64,000 nt of DNA, from contig JAEXOU010000009.1 of NCBI GenBank assembly GCA_023439125.1, positions 160,610-224,609 on the forward strand. Direction: 5' to 3'. Position numbers and translations under genes: made by a program. Origin of the DNA: Bacillota bacterium. GTDB taxonomy: Bacteria > Bacillota > Clostridia > Lachnospirales > Lachnospiraceae. The notes beneath the pieces were generated by a model that worked only from the letters and a program-made list of their open reading frames with translations, had not been told where the DNA came from and did no database searches. Within the stretch, counting starts at the first letter, position 1. Every line of letters starts with the position of its first letter. Shown here piece after piece: positions 1 through 8,925 of the stretch.

Positions 1-154
1 GCCCAAAATCAGGATGAGGATATAGATAATCCATATGGTCGGTAAAACAATATTTTTTTAAGCCGATTTGAATGGCGGCTTGAATCATGTCTTCAGGATC
101 TGCTTTCGAATCCGTTGAAAAATAACTATGTGTATGAAAATCACCAATAATCAT
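1..154 (-). CDS. PHP-domain histidinol phosphatase, N-terminal part (runs off window)
   Basis: Only the first 51 codons are inside the window. The reading frame starts at an ATG at 154 (minus strand) preceded by AGGAGG six bases upstream. The product begins MIIGDFHTHSYFSTDSKADP and contains the PHP-family metal motif HTH near residue 7 and FTDHMDY near residue 38, as in HisJ-type histidinol phosphatases and related PHP phosphoesterases. This family hydrolyses L-histidinol phosphate or other phosphomonoesters using a trinuclear metal site. The catalytic C-terminal part is outside the window, so the exact substrate is open. It lies about 100 bases downstream of rqcH on the same strand, separated by a repeat-like stretch. 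Confidence 0.8.
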   Translation of the reverse strand, partial: MIIGDFHTHSYFSTDSKADPEDMIQAAIQIGLKKYCFTDHMDYLYPHPDFG

Positions 155-258
155 ATCATTCCTCCTAATGCGTCTGTTGTGGTAAAGCGAGAGCGTGTTG
201 CGAATGAATTATGTTCATCCTCACATGCTCATAACATTTCTTTTTGCAAAATGACATC
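155..258 (-). repeat. Degenerate copy of the 44.66-44.74 kb repeat between rqcH and the PHP gene
   Basis: Read on the minus strand, this spacer matches 44661-44736 on the plus strand over about 75 bases, at roughly 80-85% by eye. Shared blocks include GTCATTTTGCA, GTTATGAG, CATAATTCAT and CGCAACACGCTCTCGCTT. It corresponds to the right arm of the 44.6 kb palindrome plus the start of the next one, and it lacks the left arm. Its first bases overlap the rqcH stop codon. It is probably a decayed dispersed repeat. Confidence 0.7.
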
Positions 259-2029
259 AATCTTCAATTAATGTTAAACCTTCAATCGAGGGAGTTGCCA
301 TTAAGGAAAAATTGGTATAGTAAACTACGAACCCAGGCTTTCCTTTGTTTGGTTTCTTTACATTTTTCTTCTCTGTATAATCGATTTCCACCTTCTCACT
401 ATCTCGACCTTTGGAATAGTAAGCAGCTAAATTACCAGCTTGTTCGTATACGTGGTCAGGAAGCTCTGCTCCATTCGTTCTTACAATGACATGAGAACCA
501 GGAACTCCTTTGGAGTGGAACCACCAATCATTACCATTTGCAAAGTTAAAGGTAAGTTCATCGTTCTGATAATTATTCTTACCAACATAGATATGGAATC
601 CATCGCTCGTTACATAATGGAACGGTTTACTTGTGACCTTAGGTTTTTTGATTGGTTTGCCATTCGGGCCTTTTGTTTTTATGGTGTGACGCTTAATATA
701 GCCATAATCAACCAGTTCTTCTTTTAATTGAATCAAATCAGCCTCATTCATTGCAATATCAAGAGAGGTACGAATGGAGTCTAAGTGATCTAATTCTTCC
801 TTTGTAGATACAACAAGGGTGCTTAAGTGCTCGTAAGTTCTCTTTAATTTGCTATACTTTTCAAAGTAGAGTTTGGCATTCTCAAGTGCAGTTTTTGTTT
901 CATCCAAAGGAATGGTCAGTTCTTCGTTCGTATAATAGTTTAAAACAGTAATGGATTTATCCCCAGGGGATGCATTATATCCATAAGTGGTTAGTAATTC
1001 ACCATATATTTTATATTTTTCTCGTTTTTCAGTGTCTTTTAATTGTTTTAGCTGTAAATCATATTTTTTTGTATCACGTTCAATTGCATTCGTGACGATT
1101 TTTCTTAAATCTACAGATTTCTGTCGAATACGAGTCACTGCATTTTTTGAGGCATAGAAATCTTCTAATACAGTGGAGATACTATCATAGGTTATCTGGC
1201 TATAATTTTCATTTGCTTTATAGCAGGTTAACTCTAATGATGAGAAATCAATTGGTTCGCTATCTTTATATATAATATTTGGTACATATTCTTTGTTTGT
1301 TACGATTTCCATAACACGTTGTAAATTGTTATAAAGATGAAGACCTATATCGCCACTTATGTGATTGGCATTTAAATCTGCATCAATCGTAGCACGATAG
1401 CAGATTTCATGAGCTAAAAGAGGACTAATACCAGTGAGTGTCGTATAAATCGCTTTACTGATTGAGAGAGGTTTGGTTAAAACATTGGTACAAAAATCCT
1501 CATACGACAATCGAGTAGGATCAAATTTATCGATCGTTTTTGGTATAAAGTAAGAACGGCCTGGTAACACTTCTCGAACCGAGCTTACAAAGCTTGATAT
1601 ATGCTTGATGCTATCAACAATCGTCATATCCTCGTTGCAGAAAATAATATTACTATGCTTACCCATAATTTCAATGATTAAGTATTTATGACAAACATCA
1701 CCTAAGTCATCTAGATGCTCAATTTTAAATTGTATTATTCGTTCAAAGTCTGGTTGGGTGATCGAAATAATTCTTGCACTATTTAAATGCTTACGCAACA
1801 GCATGCAAAAGTTTGGTGCTGTCATCGGGTTTGGCTTTGAACTTTCCGTTAAATAAATCAAAGGAAGACCTGCCGAAGCAGAAATAAATAATTTATATTG
1901 ACTATAATTTTTTATTGTAAGGACAAGTTCATCTTTTTCTGGTTGACTAATTTTCATAATTCGTCCACCAACTAACTTGTCATTGAAGTCTGATATTAAA
2001 TTCGAGATTACAAATCCATCGAATGCCAT
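257..2029 (-). CDS. rqcH: Ribosome quality control protein RqcH (NFACT/Rqc2 family)
   Basis: This 590-residue protein is full length for bacterial RqcH, formerly annotated fibronectin-binding protein. In the family it binds stalled, peptidyl-tRNA-blocked 50S subunits and recruits tRNA-Ala to add C-terminal alanine tails that mark the chain for degradation. The NFACT-N domain opens with GGRIMKISQPEKDELVLTI and has EIMGKHSNI near residues 120-127. The middle (about 280-430) is charged and predicted coiled coil. The NFACT-R domain shows NDWWFHSKGVPGSHVIVR near residue 500. Family members usually carry an Asp-Arg pair near residue 97; the matching position here (106-107) reads Glu-Arg. Start ATG 2029 follows AAGGA by six bases. 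It is divergent from the rhomboid-like gene. Confidence 0.93.
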   Translation of the reverse strand: MAFDGFVISNLISDFNDKLVGGRIMKISQPEKDELVLTIKNYSQYKLFISASAGLPLIYLTESSKPNPMTAPNFCMLLRKHLNSARIISITQPDFERIIQFKIEHLDDLGDVCHKYLIIEIMGKHSNIIFCNEDMTIVDSIKHISSFVSSVREVLPGRSYFIPKTIDKFDPTRLSYEDFCTNVLTKPLSISKAIYTTLTGISPLLAHEICYRATIDADLNANHISGDIGLHLYNNLQRVMEIVTNKEYVPNIIYKDSEPIDFSSLELTCYKANENYSQITYDSISTVLEDFYASKNAVTRIRQKSVDLRKIVTNAIERDTKKYDLQLKQLKDTEKREKYKIYGELLTTYGYNASPGDKSITVLNYYTNEELTIPLDETKTALENAKLYFEKYSKLKRTYEHLSTLVVSTKEELDHLDSIRTSLDIAMNEADLIQLKEELVDYGYIKRHTIKTKGPNGKPIKKPKVTSKPFHYVTSDGFHIYVGKNNYQNDELTFNFANGNDWWFHSKGVPGSHVIVRTNGAELPDHVYEQAGNLAAYYSKGRDSEKVEIDYTEKKNVKKPNKGKPGFVVYYTNFSLMATPSIEGLTLIED

Positions 2030-2130
2030 ATTAATTCCTTACCTTTCAATTTTAATCGCAAAATATAATTTACTTCTACAAAACTGGTAATTATTGCGAG
2101 AAAAATTCTTCATTTTTTTCATATACTATC

Positions 2131-2143
2131 ACTAGATTCTAGT
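2131..2143. promoter_or_regulatory. 13-bp palindrome upstream of rqcH
   Basis: ACTAGA-T-TCTAGT is a perfect inverted repeat with a one-base centre in the rqcH upstream region. A minus-strand TATAAT follows closely at about 2147-2152, without a good -35 match. The position suggests a possible operator or chance symmetry in A+T-rich DNA; no regulator can be named. Confidence 0.3.
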
Positions 2144-2226
2144 TATTATAGCATAAATAGGCAAAATGGAAAAGGCATAAATGTACGATTTATTACCATG
2201 ATATCAAATATTAAGAAAATACTAAT

Positions 2227-2255
2227 TTGACAATATACAATAGAATCAATATAAT
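2227..2255 (+). promoter_or_regulatory. Consensus sigma-A promoter for the rhomboid-like gene
   Basis: TTGACA (2227-2232), a 17-base spacer and TATAAT (2250-2255) match the consensus exactly. Transcription would start near 2262. This rules out a TTG start at 2227 for the downstream gene and supports ATG 2302. pyk may be reached by read-through, since no clear promoter or terminator lies between the two genes. Confidence 0.85.
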
Positions 2256-2301
2256 ATTCACAGGATGTGGCAATATCGCGAAGGGAAGATGGAGAAGACA
2301 T

Positions 2302-3183
2302 ATGAAATTTTTGAATAAAATGGAAAGAAAATTCGGAAGATATGCAATTAAGAACTTAATGGCATATGTGATTGGACTATATATTGCAGGTATTGTGGTA
2401 TTTATGGTTAATCCTATGTTTTATATTAATTGGTTGATGCTTGACTTTGGAAAGATTGCTCAAGGACAGGTATGGAGATTAGTTACTTTCTTAATTCAAC
2501 CGGTTGAAAGTATTAACTTTTTTATTTTAATCAGTTTGTACTTATATTATATGATTGGGAACTCCTTAGAGAATGCTTGGGGAGCCTTTCGCTTTAATCT
2601 TTATTTCTTCAGCGGCGTGCTATTTAATATACTTGCTTGTGGAATTATTTATGTATTTCTCGGAGTACCTTATCCAATTCCATTGGATTATATTAATCAA
2701 TCCATGTTTTTTGCATTTGCAGCGCTCTATCCAAATATTGAACTTATGCTATTTTTTGTGCTTCCTATCAAGATTAAGTATTTAGCATTCATTTATGCTG
2801 CGATAATTGGGTATAATGTATATGAAAACATTAAAGGTGGCTTTTGGTGGTATGGCTTAGCGGTATTAGTAGCAGTTGCAAATTTCTTAATCTATTTTGC
2901 ATTAACGAGAAACTACAAGAGAATTTCACCTCAACAGGTTAAGAGAAGAGCAAACTATAAGAAACAAGTACGTAATGCCCACAATCCAGATAATGTCATA
3001 CAGTTCCGTGGAAAACAAACGGTAACTAGACATAAGTGCGCGGTATGTGGCAGAACTGAATTGGATGATGAGAATTTAGAATTTAGATTCTGCTCGAAAT
3101 GCGATGGAAATTATGAATATTGTATGGATCACTTATATACACATGAGCATGTTCATAAGGATACGAATCCTCCAGAAGCATAA
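2302..3183 (+). CDS. Rhomboid-like (pseudoprotease) membrane protein with C-terminal zinc-binding tail
   Basis: The 293-residue product has about six hydrophobic segments (roughly residues 20-220) arranged as in rhomboid-fold proteins. I find neither the GxSG serine motif nor a matching catalytic histidine, so it is probably an inactive rhomboid rather than a protease. After a basic linker (residues about 225-260) the tail has CAVCGRTE, CSKCDG and a His-rich ending (HLYTHEHVH), which looks like a zinc-binding module on the cytoplasmic side. ATG 2302 has GGAGAA just upstream and lies about 40 bases after the predicted transcription start. Proteins of this layout are common in Lachnospiraceae, but their role is unknown. 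It lies 64 bases ahead of pyk on the same strand. Confidence 0.75.
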   Translation: MKFLNKMERKFGRYAIKNLMAYVIGLYIAGIVVFMVNPMFYINWLMLDFGKIAQGQVWRLVTFLIQPVESINFFILISLYLYYMIGNSLENAWGAFRFNLYFFSGVLFNILACGIIYVFLGVPYPIPLDYINQSMFFAFAALYPNIELMLFFVLPIKIKYLAFIYAAIIGYNVYENIKGGFWWYGLAVLVAVANFLIYFALTRNYKRISPQQVKRRANYKKQVRNAHNPDNVIQFRGKQTVTRHKCAVCGRTELDDENLEFRFCSKCDGNYEYCMDHLYTHEHVHKDTNPPEA

Positions 3184-3247
3184 TAGCGCGTAAATTTTGC
3201 AGCAGCGGTTAACTACCGAGGAGTTACGTAAAGAGAGGACTAGAAAT

Positions 3248-4675
3248 ATGCAGAAAAAAACGAAAATTGTTTGTACCTTAGGACCAGCAACTTCTTCCAT
3301 TGAAACAATGAAAGAGTTAATGCTAAATGGGATGGATATCGCACGATTAAATTTTTCTCACGGAACACATGAAGGTCATGGTGAAATGATTTCAAAAGTT
3401 AAGAAGGCTCGTGAAGAAGTTGGACGACCTGTTGCGATTCTTCTTGATACAAAAGGACCGGAAATCCGTACGGGCCTTGCAAAGGATGGTAAAGAATTTG
3501 AATTAGTTCGTGGGCAGGAGATTACTGTTACAACAGAAGAAGTGGAATGTGATAGTTCGATCATCAGTGTGACTTATAAGCACCTTCCAGAAGATGTTGC
3601 AGTTGGTGGCTCCATCTTAATTGCTGATGGATTAATTGAATTACGTGTAAAGAAAGTTGTAAATGAGAAAGAAGTACTCTGTGATGTTGTCAATGGTGGC
3701 GAATTGGGAAGTCGTAAAGGTGTTAACTTACCAAATGTAAAGCTACAATTACCAGCAATTACAGATCAAGATAGATCAGATATTATTTTTGGTATCAATG
3801 AAGGTGTTGATTTTATCGCGGCATCATTTATTCGTAATGCAGAAGCAATTCGTGAGATTAGAAGCATTATTAAAGATTGTAATTCTGATGTTCAGATTAT
3901 TGCTAAGATTGAAAATATGGAAGGTATGGAAAACTTGGACGAAATCATTGCAGAGGCAGATGGAATTATGGTCGCTCGTGGTGATTTAGGTGTTGAAGTA
4001 GATGCTGCTACACTACCATATATTCAAAAGATGATGATTCAGAAGTGTAACGCTGCTATGAAGCCGGTAATCACAGCAACACAGATGCTTGATTCTATGA
4101 TTCGTAATCCAAGACCAACTCGTGCGGAGGTAACAGACGTTGCCAATGCGATCTATGACGGAACGGATGCTATTATGTTATCAGGTGAAACAGCAATGGG
4201 TAAATATCCATTGGAATCCGTTCAGTTAATGGCTAAGATTGCATTGGAGACAGAATCTCATTACGATACGATGGAAGATGAAAAGAAGAATTCGTTTACC
4301 ACAAAGAGCGATACCGTTTCTTGTGCGATTAGCTATTCTTCTGTAGCAACAGCAACTCGACTGGATGCGAAGCTCATTATTGCTTCTAGCTTTTCTGGTT
4401 ATACTGCACGTTTGGTATCAAAATATAAACCAAAGGCAACCGTGATTGGTTTATCTCCTCTGGATCGTACGTTACGTAAGATGCAACTCTATCGTGGTGT
4501 ACAGCCAATGAAAGTAAAAGAAGTGAATTCTACGGATAACTTATTAGAGGAAGCTGTAAGCGTAGTAAAACAAACAGGTTTAGTGGAAAAAGGTGATGTT
4601 GTTATCTTAACAGCAGGTGTACCAGCAGGTATGTCTAGCGTTACAAATATGATTAAGGCAGTAGTAATTGATTAA
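3248..4675 (+). CDS. pyk: Pyruvate kinase
   Basis: This 475-residue enzyme converts phosphoenolpyruvate and ADP to pyruvate and ATP, the last step of glycolysis. The N-terminus MQKKTKIVCTLGPATSS, the MDIARLNFSHGTHEGH block, the metal-binding segment IIAKIENMEG and the signature ITATQMLDSMI followed by PTRAEVTDVANA are all present. The length fits the standard A-B-C domain enzyme without the extra C-terminal PEP-utiliser domain found in Bacillus. ATG 3248 is preceded by AGAGGA. An upstream TTG at 3197 would add residues absent from the family and is rejected. It lies apart from the gap-pgk-tpiA-gpmI group about 32 kb away, and is followed after 18 bases by two permease genes. Confidence 0.97.
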   Translation: MQKKTKIVCTLGPATSSIETMKELMLNGMDIARLNFSHGTHEGHGEMISKVKKAREEVGRPVAILLDTKGPEIRTGLAKDGKEFELVRGQEITVTTEEVECDSSIISVTYKHLPEDVAVGGSILIADGLIELRVKKVVNEKEVLCDVVNGGELGSRKGVNLPNVKLQLPAITDQDRSDIIFGINEGVDFIAASFIRNAEAIREIRSIIKDCNSDVQIIAKIENMEGMENLDEIIAEADGIMVARGDLGVEVDAATLPYIQKMMIQKCNAAMKPVITATQMLDSMIRNPRPTRAEVTDVANAIYDGTDAIMLSGETAMGKYPLESVQLMAKIALETESHYDTMEDEKKNSFTTKSDTVSCAISYSSVATATRLDAKLIIASSFSGYTARLVSKYKPKATVIGLSPLDRTLRKMQLYRGVQPMKVKEVNSTDNLLEEAVSVVKQTGLVEKGDVVILTAGVPAGMSSVTNMIKAVVID

Positions 4676-4693
4676 TTACGAGGGTGAGAGTTC

Positions 4694-5893
4694 ATGCTGA
4701 ACTTGATGAAAAAGGACCTAAAATTATGGTTCTTAGGCAAAAGAAAATGGATGTTTATGCTAGGAGTGCTTATTATGATTATAATAAGCACTTCTTGGCA
4801 TGCTAAAAATGAAGATGAAAAAGAAGCGTACATAACAATTGGTGTTGTTGATTTGGATGACTCTGAATATTCCAGGCTGATGATTTCGTATTTTGAAGAA
4901 AGTGATATATTTACAGAATATGCAAAAGTAATCGTTGGAACTGAGAGTGAAATCTCTGAGATGTTTTATCTTGGCGAACTTACAATGTATCTGATTGTTC
5001 CCGAAGATTTTGCACAGAATCTAATCAATATTCAAAATGTTCCGATGCAGGCATTCATTAACGCCAATGATAAGACTCGAGCAATTATCTTAAAGAATAT
5101 GCTCCTTGCGTATGAGCGCTACATATCTGCAGTAGAGATTAATTGTGTATCCCTTTATGAATTGATGAAAGAAACAGGAATGCCTTCTGAACTTTGTAAA
5201 GAAGTGAACGTTGATATATCGATGGATCTTGTATTTACCGCGCTTGGTAAGACGGACTTCTTTAGCTTTAAAGAGATGGAAAATGTAAAGCACGTTCCAT
5301 TAGTGACTTATTACTGTTTTGAAGTATTATTTCTATTTTTATCTTACCTCGCAATGTTAGCTGGAATGGATTTACTAAAGGAGCGACGACAAGGGGTATT
5401 AGTTCGCCTGATTTCCTCAGGCACGAAAGTAGCAACGATTATTGTACAAAAGATGATTTTTTATGTTGTTATGATTGCCATATTACTAGGTTTATTATAT
5501 GGCGTAGCAGTTTCTAGAGGGATAGAAGTTTCAGGCGATTTGTTCGTTTTCCTTCTGTTTTACTTTGCAATCGCTAGTATGTTCTTTATGTTGTTATCAG
5601 CATTTGTTACAAAAATTCCGACCTTTTTACTGATTTCTAACATCATGATTTTATTCGGAGCGGTGCTAGGAGGAGGATTAATTCCGATTCTGTATTTACC
5701 ACCTAGCATGAAATATATAGCGAAAAGTATGGTTAACTTTTGGTTTTTAAATTTTTCGACCTCTCTTTATCAAGGTGATATGAAAATTACATTACCAATC
5801 CTATTAATTCTTGTTCTGCTTGTTGTAGTAATTACAAGTATAACTTCATGTATGATTAAGAGGAAGGAGGGGATGCAACGTGAAGATGTCTAA
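4694..5893 (+). CDS. ABC-2 type transporter permease, first of a pair
   Basis: The 399-residue protein has one N-terminal membrane helix (about residues 18-35), an extracytoplasmic domain of roughly 170 residues, and five or six C-terminal helices (about 205-390). This is the ABC2_membrane_3 layout of drug/lipid/antibiotic export permeases. The cytoplasmic loop KERRQGVLVRLISSGTK after the second helix is typical. ATG 4694 follows GAGGGTGA. It overlaps the next permease by 14 bases, implying translational coupling and a heterodimeric transporter. No ABC ATPase gene is found in the window, so the ATP-binding partner must be encoded elsewhere. Substrate unknown. Confidence 0.82.
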   Translation: MLNLMKKDLKLWFLGKRKWMFMLGVLIMIIISTSWHAKNEDEKEAYITIGVVDLDDSEYSRLMISYFEESDIFTEYAKVIVGTESEISEMFYLGELTMYLIVPEDFAQNLINIQNVPMQAFINANDKTRAIILKNMLLAYERYISAVEINCVSLYELMKETGMPSELCKEVNVDISMDLVFTALGKTDFFSFKEMENVKHVPLVTYYCFEVLFLFLSYLAMLAGMDLLKERRQGVLVRLISSGTKVATIIVQKMIFYVVMIAILLGLLYGVAVSRGIEVSGDLFVFLLFYFAIASMFFMLLSAFVTKIPTFLLISNIMILFGAVLGGGLIPILYLPPSMKYIAKSMVNFWFLNFSTSLYQGDMKITLPILLILVLLVVVITSITSCMIKRKEGMQREDV

Positions 5894-7046
5894 ATTGTTA
5901 GCGTTTGTGAAAGATATTCTAACTCAGATTGGAATTTCTTTGAAACTACTTGTTCGTGATAAAATTACGATGTTTGTCTATCTGGCATCTTGTATTTGTT
6001 TCTTCTTTCTTTGCGCAACCTTAAATTTCGCGGCGGAGGATCAGAGTAAAATTCCAATAGGGTTGGCAAATCTCGATCTTGTCGAAGTTGATGGTGAAAT
6101 GGTTGCAACAAAACAGTCAGAGGAGCTCGTTCATAATATACTTAATTCTTCTTCCTTACGCATTACACAGGGAAGTGTATCGGGTCTAAAAGCAAGCCTT
6201 AGCAATGGTGAAATTAACTGTATTTTTGTTATAAATAAAGGTTATAAGGAAAGTTTAGAATCTGGCTACACGAAGGGAATCATTACCGTTTATAAAAGTG
6301 CTGGAAGTGAGATTGCTTCTATGCTAGCGGATGTTTTTGCAGGAGAGATGATTGATCAGATTTGTGCCTCAAAGAGTTATCTCACCTATCGAAAGCTTGA
6401 TTTTACAAATTACAAGCAATTGAGTGAGTCAGAATTTAATCAATACATTGAAACAACGAAATCAAGAGATGAATTTGTCTTTGCTTTTGATGTGGAACTA
6501 TATGATACGAATGCTTTGGATACAAGTTATGAAAAGCTTGGCAATGCTGTTTTATATCGAGAAATTGTGGCTGGAATCTTTGCAATGTTATTGTCCTTTG
6601 TTATCCTATTTTCTTTTACGTACGTGTGTATGGAAAAGGAACAAGGGATATTAGCTCGTAAGAGATTAACGTTATTGAGTCGGTTAGCAAGTGATGTTGG
6701 TATTGTGATATCCGTACTAATTACAACAGCTCTTATGAGTCTCATCTTTGTATTTTGCATTTGTTACTATGCAGATGTCTTTTCAGGATTTCAATCTTTG
6801 CTATGGTTAGCGATGCGGTATTCAATCTTAATGTCATTATTTTTTATGGTATTAGCACGTGTTACAAAAGGTGTTGTTGGGTATCAGCTCTTTGGGGCTA
6901 TCTTAATTCTGATTTTAGGGATACTTGGATTTTGTACACTCATTGATGGCATTGCATTTAAAGATTTATCAAAGTTGATAGAAAATACACCAAATGGGTG
7001 GTTTATTCAAAAGTTTGTTGATATAATACTCATAATGAATAAATAA
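5880..7046 (+). CDS. ABC-2 type transporter permease, second of a pair
   Basis: The 388-residue protein repeats the layout of its upstream neighbour: one N-terminal helix near residues 28-48, a soluble external domain to about residue 225, then five hydrophobic segments. The loop CMEKEQGILARKRLTLLSRL matches the permease loop seen in the first protein. GTG 5880 is chosen because AGGAGG lies about nine bases upstream; ATG 5886 is possible but too far from that site. The start lies inside the end of the preceding gene. The pair probably forms one exporter with an unlinked ATPase. The next gene begins 19 bases after the stop. Confidence 0.8.
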   Translation: MKMSKLLAFVKDILTQIGISLKLLVRDKITMFVYLASCICFFFLCATLNFAAEDQSKIPIGLANLDLVEVDGEMVATKQSEELVHNILNSSSLRITQGSVSGLKASLSNGEINCIFVINKGYKESLESGYTKGIITVYKSAGSEIASMLADVFAGEMIDQICASKSYLTYRKLDFTNYKQLSESEFNQYIETTKSRDEFVFAFDVELYDTNALDTSYEKLGNAVLYREIVAGIFAMLLSFVILFSFTYVCMEKEQGILARKRLTLLSRLASDVGIVISVLITTALMSLIFVFCICYYADVFSGFQSLLWLAMRYSILMSLFFMVLARVTKGVVGYQLFGAILILILGILGFCTLIDGIAFKDLSKLIENTPNGWFIQKFVDIILIMNK

Positions 7047-7065
7047 AGGAATGGTGAAAGTTTAA

Positions 7066-8472
7066 ATGATAAACCGAAGACAATTACAACATAATATTGA
7101 AAATCAGAAAGATATTCAAGAAACAATTCCAGTAGCAATTAATATGATTGCTTCTGATTATTACGTATATTCAGCACTTCAATTTACGATGAATTTCTAT
7201 AATTACTATGAGTTGACTTGTGAGCAGTCTGTTGTTGAAACAGATACTATATTTGAGATGATGAATCATCTCGTGGAACAGACCTTACTTCATGGTTTTG
7301 ATGGACAAGTTCGAGAAGAGGCCATTAAGCAGATTGATTGTTTACGTACTCAAATAATTAAGATTATGGGAGAACTTACTTCATTTGCAGATAAGTTTGC
7401 CATTTATGAATATATATTAAATCGTCTAGAAAAAAATTATGATGATAACCTGGAAGACATTGATAATGATTTGGTTACAAAAGATATGATGGAAATTATT
7501 TTTAGCGATAACGACCAAGTACTTATTAATACAAGAATTCGATCCATGTTATCTCAATTACCTGTTAGAATGACCAAAAACCGTTTTTTTGATATGTTAA
7601 AGGACAGTTTGTCTATTTATGAGGGTAGTGACCTAAGTTCAGTTGACGATTTTCTCTATATGGTTCGTAGTGCATCAGGCCTTGCTGTGAGTAAAGAGCA
7701 AGTATCTGTCACAAGTGATAGTATTAAGTACTTATCAGAAAGCCTAGAAAAATTAGAATCCTATGACTTTGTCATGCTATCACCTGAAAAATTTAAAGAA
7801 GCTTCGGATTTGCTCACATTAGCTGTGGAAAAGATACAAAATATAACCGACCGATATTTTTCCTTACAAGAAGTAGTGAATGCCTATTATTGTATGCTAT
7901 TGAATCAGCCTTATATTAGCTGTGAAGCACAAAAGGAGGCAGACACTCTATTGGGGATTATCCGTGCAATTGTAAATAGCAATAAGGAAGATAAGAGAAT
8001 AAGCTTAGAAGATGAGATTGTTGAGCAGTTTGAACATACCGAAGGAAAGCTTGAGCAATATCTATCTTATATCTCGAATGCTGAAGCGATGATTGACCAT
8101 ATCAATCTGTCCAATCAGGATCTCATTTCTTCCCTTATGCTTACACAGCAGTTTACTGCTTTACAGTTATCTAAAAGTCTTTGTTCTAATAGTGTTTTTA
8201 TTGATTTGCATAAAGAAAAGAGCGATGGAAAAGCGGACACTTTGTATTTATCCAAGAAGTTTAATGAATTGATTGAAGAGTTCACAAGTTTATTAGAGAA
8301 AAACAAGAAATTATATAACCGAGCTGTAATTGCATCTGTTTTAAGAGAACTTCCGGTATTGTTTAATTCAAAGGAAGAGGTCGAGAATTACATTAAGAAT
8401 GCTCTTGCGGGATGCCATGATATTTCAGAAAAAGTATCTAGCATTGAACTATTCTATTCTGCTTGTGAGTAA
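7066..8472 (+). CDS. Uncharacterised helical cytoplasmic protein
   Basis: I do not recognise this 468-residue protein. It has no signal peptide or membrane segment, is rich in Leu, Glu, Asp, Ser and Tyr, and reads as almost all alpha-helical, with possible coiled-coil stretches near residues 220-260 and 390-420. No catalytic motif is visible. It starts 19 bases after the second permease stop and is the last gene before a new promoter, so it may share the pyk-permease transcript. A scaffold or regulatory role with the permease pair is possible but rests only on position. Confidence 0.6.
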   Translation: MINRRQLQHNIENQKDIQETIPVAINMIASDYYVYSALQFTMNFYNYYELTCEQSVVETDTIFEMMNHLVEQTLLHGFDGQVREEAIKQIDCLRTQIIKIMGELTSFADKFAIYEYILNRLEKNYDDNLEDIDNDLVTKDMMEIIFSDNDQVLINTRIRSMLSQLPVRMTKNRFFDMLKDSLSIYEGSDLSSVDDFLYMVRSASGLAVSKEQVSVTSDSIKYLSESLEKLESYDFVMLSPEKFKEASDLLTLAVEKIQNITDRYFSLQEVVNAYYCMLLNQPYISCEAQKEADTLLGIIRAIVNSNKEDKRISLEDEIVEQFEHTEGKLEQYLSYISNAEAMIDHINLSNQDLISSLMLTQQFTALQLSKSLCSNSVFIDLHKEKSDGKADTLYLSKKFNELIEEFTSLLEKNKKLYNRAVIASVLRELPVLFNSKEEVENYIKNALAGCHDISEKVSSIELFYSACE

Positions 8473-8506
8473 GTGGAAAAATATCTGTATTTTTATACCA
8501 ATCTTG

Positions 8507-8515
8507 TGATATAAT
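8507..8515 (+). promoter_or_regulatory. Extended -10 promoter for the 8.56-10.5 kb operon
   Basis: TG-A-TATAAT (8507-8515) is an extended -10 element; no good -35 lies at the right distance. It is 48 bases upstream of the 104-residue gene and probably drives that gene, the DUF2953 gene and gerW. Confidence 0.55.
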
Positions 8516-8562
8516 TAGACAGTGTATTAAAATTTCTATTTATTTATGTAAGGGGATGCAGC

Positions 8563-8877
8563 ATGATTATTTGGAATGAAAAATTATATTTCGGAGAATC
8601 CATTAAGAAAAAACATCGTCGTACTATTTTTAAAATCAATCATGGTAAATTTACGGCTAATGTATACTGTATAGCGTTTGCATCCAATGAACAGAATTTG
8701 TTTGATATTTTACCGGCTAACGAGCTTTTATTTCCTCACTATAAAAATTGTGAGGTACATATCCTTGGTTTAGCACGTGGTAGAGAGGAAGCAGCTTTAG
8801 TTGTTAAGGATATGATTATGGATATCTATCGTGAAACTGGAGGATTTTGCGTACGGGAATTTTTTGCTGAAAAATAG
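8563..8877 (+). CDS. Small uncharacterised protein (104 residues)
   Basis: The product begins MIIWNEKLYFGESIKKKHRR and has no membrane segment or signal peptide. A conserved-looking core around residues 20-75 (YCIAFASNEQNLFDILPANE, then HILGLARGREEA) suggests a compact alpha/beta fold. I do not recognise the family. ATG 8563 is preceded by AAGGGGATG at good spacing and by an extended -10 promoter. It lies 48 bases ahead of the DUF2953-gerW pair and probably belongs to that operon, which hints at a sporulation link but does not establish one. Confidence 0.65.
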   Translation: MIIWNEKLYFGESIKKKHRRTIFKINHGKFTANVYCIAFASNEQNLFDILPANELLFPHYKNCEVHILGLARGREEAALVVKDMIMDIYRETGGFCVREFFAEK

Positions 8878-8925
8878 TGGACTATTCTAAGATGAGTAGT
8901 TACAAAGTAGAGAGGAAACAAAAGT

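Noticed and set aside
2227..2301. TTG start adding 25 residues to the rhomboid-like protein
   Set aside because: The TTG is the first three bases of a consensus -35 box; transcription starts after it.
3197..3247. TTG start extending pyruvate kinase by 17 residues
   Set aside because: The extension matches nothing in the family and ATG 3248 has a proper ribosome-binding site.
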